This document shows positions 56,809 to 64,000 of a stretch of DNA of 64,000 bases, one piece after another. Where the stretch lies: contig OY720350.1 in NCBI GenBank assembly GCA_963082975.1, positions 36,872,660 to 36,936,659 of the forward strand, given 5' to 3'. The position numbers were made by a program, and so were the translations under genes. The notes under the pieces were generated by a model. It searched no databases. It had not been told where the DNA came from and was given only the letters and a program-made list of their open reading frames with translations. Within the stretch, counting starts at the first letter, position 1; each line of letters opens with the position of its first letter. The DNA is from Labia minor (Eukaryota > Arthropoda > Insecta > Dermaptera > Spongiphoridae).

Positions 56809-57494
56809 TTATATCATATATAATTAACAATAAATTATTTATTTATAATATCGTACCTAATAAACTGAACTTTATTTCTTTATATATATTTATGTATCAA
56901 TATATAATAATGTTTATTTAACAATGGAAGGGCGAGGGAAAAAGGTGGTTGGTGTCGGCCAAATAATAATTAATAATAAAAGGTTGACCGTGTGTGTCGC
57001 CAGCAATATTTTATAGGAAATATGCAAAATGAATGGAATGGGGATCGGATAAGGGCTAATCGGACTTCTTTGAAAGGAAGACTGGAAGGTACCTGACAGA
57101 TAAATAATATACTAAAAATTTATCCTAATGAAAGAAATTAGTTTGAAAGGATTGTAAAAAAATAGAAAAGGCACTCGAATTCGGTTTTTAATCTTAAGAT
57201 AAAAAATATATATTTAATTAAATGAAAATAACAATAATTGTTTGTAATGATCAATGAAAAAAGAACATTCACGTGGCGCAAACCGAATCAAAAAAAAATA
57301 GATATGGAAAGTGAAAATTCATCAAAATAGTCATCCGCTTGTAAATGCAAAACCAAATTAGGATTTGCAGAAATGAATAAATTAATTTTAAAGAAAATCA
57401 ATTTTAAATTAGATATATATAAAAAACAACACTACACAATTCTCCAATAAAGATGGAGGCTCAAACCTGCATAGTGACTAGCGAGATGATAAAA

Positions 57495-57735
57495 AATTGA
57501 ATGAGTGAGGTAGAGGGTAGAATATTTTGAGTTTAAATAATCTTCAAAATCAAAGGGTGGGGGTTCGATTCGGTACTGCCAACTTCTGAAAAATTAATTT
57601 TGCATCCTTTCAAAAAAATTACAATAATTAATTCAGGCTTTCGGACATTTTGTCCACATAAATATACAATATAATTTTTTAAATTAAAAATTATGAAGGA
57701 AGGGGGTGGCAAATTTAAAATTTTCCAAACAAATG
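57495..57735 (+). mobile_element. Possible tRNA-derived SINE remnant, duplicate
   Basis: Copy of 52990-53230 within the tandem duplication. Confidence 0.4.
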
Positions 57736-58030
57736 TAGGAGCCATGCGGAAATAAACAATACATAATAATGTTTATTTATCAAAACAAACTATTTACACA
57801 GTCCCCTTAATCCACATAAAAATATAATGTTTTTCAATATTATATTTACATATATATATATTTATTTATTTATTTTAGACTTAATAAAAATAAAATTTAT
57901 ATAATAATATAATAATATGTATATTTTTCTTATATAATTGAGTTTAATTAGGTACATGTGTAAGGTGTTAGACACTAAAAATGGCAGATGACGAATTGAC
58001 CAGAGTATAACCGATTTAGCGTAACCTACC

Positions 58031-59058
58031 TGAGGTTCACATTTCAGTTTCATTTAATATTTGGATAAAGTTTTCACTTCAAATAAATAAAACTTTATAC
58101 ATTAATTAAGATATAATTATGTAATTATTATCATCATTATAACATTAACTATATTATTTGTAATTGCTTCTATTTTTCTATTCTCTCTCCGAATTAAAAT
58201 AAATAATTTAATTTCCGTATTAAAGAATTTTGTTATTTGACTATTTTTTCTTTTCCCTAAAGAAACATCAAATAAATTAATTTGTTGTTTCACTAAATCT
58301 GCGTTTATTTCGGATAAATAATCATACTAAATATAATTAAATGAAATTATCATATACCTTCATTTTTTTATTTAAATTAAATATGATTTACCACATACAT
58401 GTATCTTCTAATAAATTTTTTAAACTATATATTTTTTTTCCTAATGATTCATTTTTATGAAGATATATTTGAATATTTAAAAGAAATATTCAGTAATAAA
58501 TAAATAACATTATTAAAAAAAAATCTATTTAATATTCTTAAATTAAATCGCCTACCTATATATTTATACTTTTTACTTAATTAATGAAAATTTATAAAAG
58601 TTTCATGAGAGAAAAAGAAAATATTGTTTGTTTAAACAAATTGTATTATTTAAAAAAAACTTAATATTCATTTGCTAATTAATTATTTATTAATTGTAAA
58701 ATTTACATATGTCAATTATGTTTAATATTATTTTAGTTGAGTTAAATATAATTTATTATTCTAAAGATATTCACATACAAGGCCCATTGAAATATTTTTT
58801 GATTTGATAATATTGATTCAAATTATTAAATCGATTTAATTATTATTATTAATCTATATTATTTGTTTATTTATATTTATATTTAATTTATATAATTGTA
58901 TGGTGCAGATAAATTTAACTGAAAGATTATAAACTTATAAAATGGATTATTTCTCCTATATAGTCGTTTGATAAGTTGTAAGGTGGAGAGATGATTTACT
59001 GTCTTCAAGAATGACTACAAACCACTTGACTTAAAATTAGAAGTTTTTTTGTAATATA
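58031..59058. other. AT-rich DNA, no gene
   Basis: Nothing recognised. Confidence 0.6.
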
Positions 59059-59165
59059 CAGGGTGGACCAAAAGTCCGGTAACATTTCAAATGGTTATAA
59101 AAAATACAAAAAGAGATATGAGAGAAAATATGTTTATTTATTATAAAAGTACAAAAATCAGGGTT

Positions 59166-59456
59166 TTATTTTTTAAAAATAACGTCGTCCAAATGTGCCC
59201 CTTGTTTAGTTTGGCACCCCTGTAACCTAGTGCGTAAATTTTCCATCACCGCCCGACAAGTGTTTGGAGAAATGTTCTGAATTTCCTCGCGTATATTTTC
59301 TTGTAATTCTTCAATAGACTGAGGGTTGTTATTAAAAACTTTACTTTTGAGGTATCCCCAAAGAAAAAAGTCCATTGGTGACAAATCCGGGGTGCCGGGT
59401 GGCCAGTTAATGTCATCTCTTTTGGATATTGACTTTTTGTCTCTGAATGTAGTCAC
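59166..59456 (-). pseudogene. Tc3-type transposase, C-terminal part
   Basis: The frame includes NWPPGTPDLSPMDFFLWGYL, the conserved block with the third catalytic acidic residue (D of PMDFF), then the helical tail (SIEELQENIREEIQNI...). It is in a different frame from the N-terminal part and the first two catalytic aspartates are absent. Inactive. Confidence 0.8.
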
Positions 59457-59919
59457 TTGGCCTTAATTGCTGTACAATTTGAATTTTATACGGGTGTAAA
59501 TGTAAATCCTTGTGAAGAATACAATTTAAAGATGTCCCGAACACATTTAAAACATTAGACCGCTTTCGAGTAGAGAGGCCAGGTTGTTCTCTAACAGATG
59601 CTCGTACGCACTCTATGTTTACGGGCTCTCTCGACGTCCTAGGTCGGCCGGATCGTGGTTGATTTAATGTTGAACCCGTCTCCTCGAACTTCTGTACCCA
59701 ATTTTTTTGCACGAGTTGATGGAGCTTGATTTTTATTTCGTATGTTGTACTTTGTAAAAATTTTCGTCGCGCTTCAGTCGCAGAATCGTTGTTGCGATAG
59801 TACTCGCGTACGCAAAACGCTGAACGACGCCATGGCACTGAATTCCAACTAGCCGCTCTCGCATTTAGTATCGCCCCGCTCCCCCTATCCCCCGCAATTC
59901 GAAGCAGCGCTCGATTCAA
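59413..59919 (-). pseudogene. Tc3-type transposase, N-terminal part
   Basis: Residues about 28-80 (PWRRSAFCVREYYRNNDSAT...) match the DUF4817 helix-turn-helix found before Tc3/mariner transposases. EETGSTLNQPRSGRPRTSRE at about 99 is the linker with a GRPR motif; a second helix-turn-helix follows (ECVRASV...STRKRSNVLNV), then LHLHPYKIQIVQQLRPSDY. The usual start Met before PWRRSAF reads as Val; the frame is open further upstream from a TTG. The catalytic core after residue 150 is lost by deletion. Confidence 0.8.
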
Positions 59920-59948
59920 ATGTTACCGGACTTTTGGTCCACCCTGTA

Positions 59949-60254
59949 TATAATATAGGTCAATTGTATGCGATATCAATAAAGAATGGTCAAAGCTGTA
60001 AACTAAATAAATAATCACCTTAACATCGTATATATAGATAATAATATATAATAGAAATCTACCATTAAAATAAAATGTTTAAAAATTATTTTTATAAATA
60101 AATTAAAATTAAGAAACCTTTATTAAAACAGACTGTATATCCATGATTTATATTTAAAAATTGAAAATATGAATAAATTATGTACAAATGAGTGTAGGAA
60201 TAATCTTTATTTCAGGCCAGCTCTCCAAGATTCTTCAAAAATACAAATATAATC

Positions 60255-60296
<42 letters not shown>

Positions 60297-60339
60297 CTAT
60301 TGTAATTAATTTTATACTATAAAAATCGACTTGAAATAT
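59949..60339. other. AT-rich DNA, no gene
   Basis: Contains (TA)n at 60256-60293. Confidence 0.6.
60256..60293. repeat. (TA)n microsatellite
   Basis: About 19 TA units. Confidence 0.9.
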
Positions 60340-60465
60340 CTTTCTCTGTGGCTCTACGGAACCCGAAAGTTCTTGGCCGCATCAACCTCATTTCTCCAAG
60401 TGCCTTTAGCTTCATACATCCAACTCCTATTCAGAGAAGGAAGCCGCAAGAACCGCTGCCAAACT
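60340..60465 (-). pseudogene. LINE ORF2 tail fragment (family F, copy F4)
   Basis: On the minus strand reads WRNEV, then DAAKNFRVP and a stop, matching the LINE family F tail at 39631-39682; CTCTGTGGCTCTACGGAACC on the plus strand is the inverted match of that copy's 3' end. Confidence 0.6.
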
Positions 60466-60594
60466 ATTAGCAAAATATCCGTTAATGGTCATATAACCTA
60501 GTAATAAAAAAATAGAATGAATCATGCACTATATTAGTAGGAATATTTTCTATTTTTATACAATAAATTGTTTAAATTATATAATTTAAAATTA

Positions 60595-61099
60595 CCGGAT
60601 ATCTCTAACTGAATATGGTAGTTTTAACGCTTTATAATATTTAGTACATTAAACTTAAAATGTTGAATGATAAGTCAAATGAAAGAGAAACTAAAACAAT
60701 TTTACCAAGAACCTTACAATGTGAGCACCATTTGTCACACGGCACACATCAAGTCTATAATCGAGTTCTTCCCAAACGTTGATCATTGTGTTTTCAGTAC
60801 TAGTTGCAACAGCTGCTACAATGTTTCTGCTGGTAGCCGGGACACAGACACGCGACCCTTGATCAAGCCCCAAAGGTAGAATTCACATGGCGTCAGGTCG
60901 GGTGAACTTGGAGGCCATGGTAAGCTGTATAGTTAGGGCCCATGCGACTAATACAGCGGTCGGGTTGAGTGGCTGTGAACCAATCCGCTGTCTAGCAAAT
61001 TGAGACGGAAACTGTTTGAGGTGCTCTTTCATTTGACATATCATTTATCACTAAATATTATAAAACTCTAAAACTCCTTTATTTATTTAGAGACACCCA
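60595..61099 (-). mobile_element. Second mariner/Tc3-type transposon, internally deleted
   Basis: About 505 bp flanked by TA (60593-60594 and 61100-61101). The ends are imperfect inverted repeats about 90 bp long: left GATATCTCTAACTGAATATG and right (inverted) GGTGTCTCTAAATAAATAAA, then TTTATAATATTTAGT and AATGATAAGTCAAATGAAAG inside both. The terminal sequences differ from those of 59059-59946, so this is another family. Confidence 0.75.
60691..60935 (-). pseudogene. Tc3-type transposase, C-terminal remnant
   Basis: One frame reads WPPSSPDLTPCEFYLWG (third catalytic acid, here E), and after a frame change a neighbouring one reads VPATSRNIVAAVATSTENTM followed by NVWEELDYRLDVCRVTNGAH, the conserved end of this transposase group. 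Only the last quarter of the protein remains. Confidence 0.8.
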
Positions 61100-61171
61100 T
61101 ATAATTTTAGTTATGATAGTTTACCGTATTTGTTTATTAAACATTTATTTTTTATTGTTTTTTAGTTTTTT

Positions 61172-61784
61172 ACTTTCCCGCATACTTCTTATAAGGGAAG
61201 TATTGGAATCGTCAAAAATTTCGACTTCGAGATTTCGATAGATCTTGACGTTTTAGACCTCCCTGAGTCGGAAAATACCATTTTTCGAATTATGTCTGTG
61301 TGTGTATGTATGGATGTATGGATGTATGGATGTATGTAATGTTTGTCTGTGAGCAAATTTACTCAGAAACTAGTCAAGCTAGGACTTCGAAATTTGGTAC
61401 ACCGATATTATTCACAGTTTGTAGATTTCTATCAAAATTTCGTCAAAATCGGTTAACCGGAAGTGGTACTTTACCTACACTGGTTGCGTTTACCTTTCAA
61501 GTAAAGTACCAGTTTGCTTCGAGATATTTGCTTCCTATTTTGTATAGAGATTTAAAAATATGAAAGAAATTCAGATACCAAATTTCATCATGATCTGACT
61601 ACCGTAAGTGACATTTTACCTATACAAGTAGCGTTAGGTGTAAATTATAAATATATATAATAGAGTATTAAACCATTTTACTTTATAATTTAAATTAATT
61701 AGTTTGTTTATTTTCATTGTTGTTAAAACATAATAACCTAATTACCTATCTATATGCGGGAAAGTCTAGGGGAGGACACTCCCG
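61172..61784 (+). mobile_element. Helentron-like element, family B, short form (copy B5)
   Basis: 613 bp with complete ends, the simplest copy. 5' ACTTTCCCGCATA pairs with GGGAAGT at 61194-61200, and is exactly complementary to TATGCGGGAAAGT at 61763-61775; the 3' end folds as GGGAG-GACA-CTCCC. Between are the TG/GATG tract (61295-61336), GAAATTTGGTACA (61389), ACCGGAAGTGG (61457) and a second CCGTAAGTG module. T-runs flank both ends and there is no target duplication. Confidence 0.8.
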
Positions 61785-62045
61785 ATTTTTAATATTAGAT
61801 AGCCTTTGAATTTGTTCAAAATTTAATCTTATATCTAAGTGAACTTACCAAGTTTGATCTTTTAACCTCAACTTCGGCGGTGTAGAACTAGAACCACTAA
61901 GCTACCATTCCGGTCTGTATAAATTTTTAAATTTAGAATAGGCTACTCAAACGAGCAAGTACTAAAAATTATTCAAGGTTTAGACCATTATTTTAATTCA
62001 ATATAATAACATAATTCTAATATACATTATTTATTATTAAAAACA
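61785..62045. other. Mostly AT-rich DNA with a tRNA-like patch
   Basis: The tRNA-like patch is at 61842-61920. The rest has no features. Confidence 0.5.
61842..61920 (-). mobile_element. tRNA-derived SINE head or decayed tRNA
   Basis: On the minus strand GGTAGCTTAGTGGTTCTAG has an excellent A box (61894-61904 complement), with a degenerate B box GGTTAAAAGATC (61856-61867 complement). The acceptor stem does not pair and there is no clear body, so it is a relic. Confidence 0.45.
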
Positions 62046-62250
62046 CATTTTTTTTTATTTTTTTTTTCAAATGAAGTATTTGTTCCGGTGAAGGCATATG
62101 TGGCAAATGGACGGCATTTGTTCTCAACGGGCATCGATCGTAGTATTCCAAGTTGACTTGAAAACAAAGCACGAACCAAGTTCCCTTTTACCTTGTGATA
62201 GGTTCAAAGCCTATGCTACGCCTACTCAGCTAAACAGTTTCCCTTTTAAA
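62046..62250 (-). mobile_element. tRNA-derived SINE with A-rich tail
   Basis: Minus-strand SINE of about 200 bp: A box TAGCTGAGTAGG (62221-62232 complement), B box GGTTCGTGC (62169-62177 complement), a short body (ATGCCCGTTGAGAACAAATG) and an A-rich tail ending near 62046. No related copy in the window. Target duplication not identified. Confidence 0.6.
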
Positions 62251-63681
62251 TAAGACGTGATCAATCCTATATATAAATATATATTATATATGAAGGACTG
62301 ATAAAAATTCATGGATGCATGGCAGAGGCGACAACTAAAAAACTTTCCATGGAAAATTTCCACATGAAAGTGTTGCATATTGATCCCTCAAGTTGTTTTT
62401 ATGGAATAACGAGATAAAAATTCTATTTGAAGAAAATAATTCTCTCTCTCTCTTTTCTTCTTGCTCTCATCTTTACTTCTAATGACCCATGAATTTAATG
62501 ACAAATATTGCCAGATCAAAATGAAGTCATCTTATTAAGCGTACTTGATGGAATTTAATTTATAAATAATATGAGAGAGGAAGCAGATGAGAGTTTTTTT
62601 TTTACTTTATCGTATAGAAAATATAATATGGAATCAAAAAAGAAGGTTTATGCCATTTGTTATGTCAGTGGTCCAGGTTTTGACATTCCCATAATACAAT
62701 TTTTACTCTGTTAGAATTGATTATGTTCAGATTTTTATCTTGTGAACTCACTAAAGAATAAACAAAAAGTCATATCAATCTCAAATTTCGAATTTAAAAT
62801 TGTCATCTAATCCGGATGTCTCAATCCACGATGGCTTAGCAATTAGATATTTTCAAAAAATTTGTGAATCGTATAGACATATAGAGTTCAATAGAAATTA
62901 CTCTATTATAATAGTAGTAGTAATAGTAATTTTGATTTAGTAAAAAACAGTTTTATTATTATATATTGTTATTTAAGACCTTGAACCCCACTCGGCCAAT
63001 ATCAGTATCTCATTTAGGAGACCATTTATATACCAATTTATCAATAAATAAACAATTAAATATATAATTCTAATGAATATTTCTATATAATCTTAATTAT
63101 GTAAAAATTGTATATATATCTATATTCTGAATTTGAAAATTATCAGTTTTTTATATTTAATTTTTTATAACAATTTCTTTGATTTTTTTTCCATGTGGTG
63201 CCTCTGGTGGCCCAGTTAAGAAATTGACACTCAAAATAAAATTATATATTCTAGAAATTTCCATTCAAAGAATGTTTATAATATTTAAATTCTAATATTC
63301 TATAATATTAGAAGTAAAATTAAATTAAATTAAATTGAATATATTACTCCTAATTGATTAATATTTTCTAAAACAAAGTAAGTAATCTTTTTTATATTTT
63401 AATTTATATTTTGAAAAAAGTTCAATTTGCAAATTTGAGTGAAAAGGAAGATCTAAATGAGAGAAAAAATATATTGATTGAATTAAAATGAATTAAGACC
63501 TACAGATTTTCAACAAATTACTATGTATTACATCGAGGGTACAGGGGGCAGCGCTCTGAAAATCTAGTGTTAAATTAAATTCCTTAAAATGATAATTTTT
63601 AAAATTTTAAATAATTTAATGATATTATTACTAATAAAAATAAAAATTTATAAACTATTTTAATATTTTTTAATAATAAAC
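62251..63681. other. AT-rich DNA, no gene
   Basis: A (TC)n run at about 62442-62455 and a short (TAG/TAA)n at 62913-62930. Nothing else recognised. Confidence 0.6.
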
Positions 63682-64000
63682 GTTGGGGGACCGAGAGAGA
63701 TAAAGAGAAAGCTCTATGTGAACGTGGTCCACGCTATTATTTTGTATGCGGCTCCGGCCTGGGCGGGTGCTATGTCGAGATTGGTGCACAGGAGGAAGCT
63801 GCAGTCGGTACAAAGACAGGTTGCCTTACGCGCAACGTCTGCCTACCGCACTGTTTCCTTCTGTGCTGTAATGGTGCTGGCGGGGATTCCGCCTATAGAC
63901 TTGCTAGCACGTGAAAGACACGAAGTCTATCACGAGGGAAGGTCTGAGGCTTCCACAGTCCAGAAGGCAAAGGAGCATGCGAGAGGGCGCCTTTTTGATA
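63682..64000 (+). pseudogene. R1-type LINE reverse transcriptase, 5'-truncated, runs off the window
   Basis: Open for all 106 codons to the window end. It reads VGGPREIKRKLYVNVVHAII..., then LYAAPAWAGAM, SAYRTVSFCAVMVLAGIPPI and DLLARERHEVYHEGR. LYGAPVWA, AYRTVS and AGIPPIDLLA.ER are conserved in the C-terminal part of R1/TRAS-like LINE proteins. The AT-rich flank changes abruptly at 63680, as expected of a 5'-truncated LINE insertion. The GC content is much higher than its surroundings. The rest of the element lies beyond the window. Confidence 0.85.

Larger units (their letters stand above)
53526..58030. repeat. Tandem duplication, second copy (4505 bp)
   Basis: Head-to-tail copy of 49021-53525. 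Beyond 58030 the sequence diverges from the start of the unit (TGAGG instead of AAAGG). Either a very recent duplication or an assembly artefact. Confidence 0.9.
59059..59946 (-). mobile_element. mariner/Tc3-type transposon, internally deleted
   Basis: 888 bp with perfect 29-bp inverted repeats (59059-59087 and 59918-59946) beginning CAGGGTGGACCAAAAGTCCG, flanked by TA on both sides. Full-length relatives encode roughly 340 residues and would exceed 1.1 kb, so a few hundred bp of the middle are missing. Perfect ends suggest it could still be moved by a transposase supplied elsewhere. Confidence 0.85.

Noticed and set aside
60667-60879. Open frame of 70 codons on the plus strand
   Set aside because: Antisense to the transposase remnant at 60691-60935.

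Overview
This is a gene-poor, extremely AT-rich stretch of a eukaryotic, almost certainly arthropod (probably insect) genome. I did not count base composition, but long runs are nearly all A and T, and (TA)n microsatellites recur throughout. I find no convincing host protein-coding gene, rRNA or intact tRNA. The assignment to arthropods rests on the transposon mix: mariner-type transposases of the Tc3/DUF4817 kind, an R1-type LINE, a Ty3/gypsy element with a TATATA-like target, hAT and TTAA-type MITEs, and Helentron-like elements of the DINE-1 style. The species cannot be told from the sequence. The window could be a large intron or an intergenic desert; a few GC-richer single-copy islands may be regulatory or exonic.

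Layout. 1-9.5 kb: Helentron-like copies (561-1190, 4697-5675, 7016-7880), decayed LINE tails (2655-3240, 8395-8525), a hAT MITE (4370-4638) and a tRNA-derived SINE (7096-7613) sitting inside a Helentron copy. 9.5-28 kb: mostly bare AT-rich DNA with TTAA-flanked palindromic MITEs (9488, 12355, 22520), a hAT MITE (14455-14911), a 462-bp foldback (18685-19146) and an unclassified repeat pair (23.6 and 27.5 kb). 28-41.5 kb: a dense patch of Helentron-like elements of two sister families (A and B), nested SINE-like and MITE insertions, a third repeat family (C), and a LINE tail interrupted by C. 41.5-45 kb: empty. 45-58 kb: a young, whole-looking Ty3/gypsy element on the minus strand (45171-50005) inserted inside a TTAA-type MITE, followed by an exact head-to-tail duplication of 4505 bp (49021-53525 and 53526-58030) that carries the right LTR, the start of gag and about 3.5 kb of flank. 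58-64 kb: two internally deleted mariner-type transposons (59059-59946, 60595-61099), a complete short family B element (61172-61784), tRNA-derived SINE pieces, and the 3' part of an R1-type LINE running off the window edge.

How the pieces relate. Nothing here forms a host pathway; the window is a stack of transposition events whose order can be read. LINE tail, then C inserted with a 14-bp target duplication (39 kb). C, then a TTAA MITE, with the second C copy serving as the empty site (32 kb versus 39 kb). TTAA MITE, then the LTR element, then the 4505-bp tandem duplication (45-58 kb). The most interesting signal is the end structure of families A and B: each has a 5' hairpin whose outer arm is also complementary to a motif just before the 3' terminal hairpin. 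The two families differ in sequence at all these places in a concerted way.
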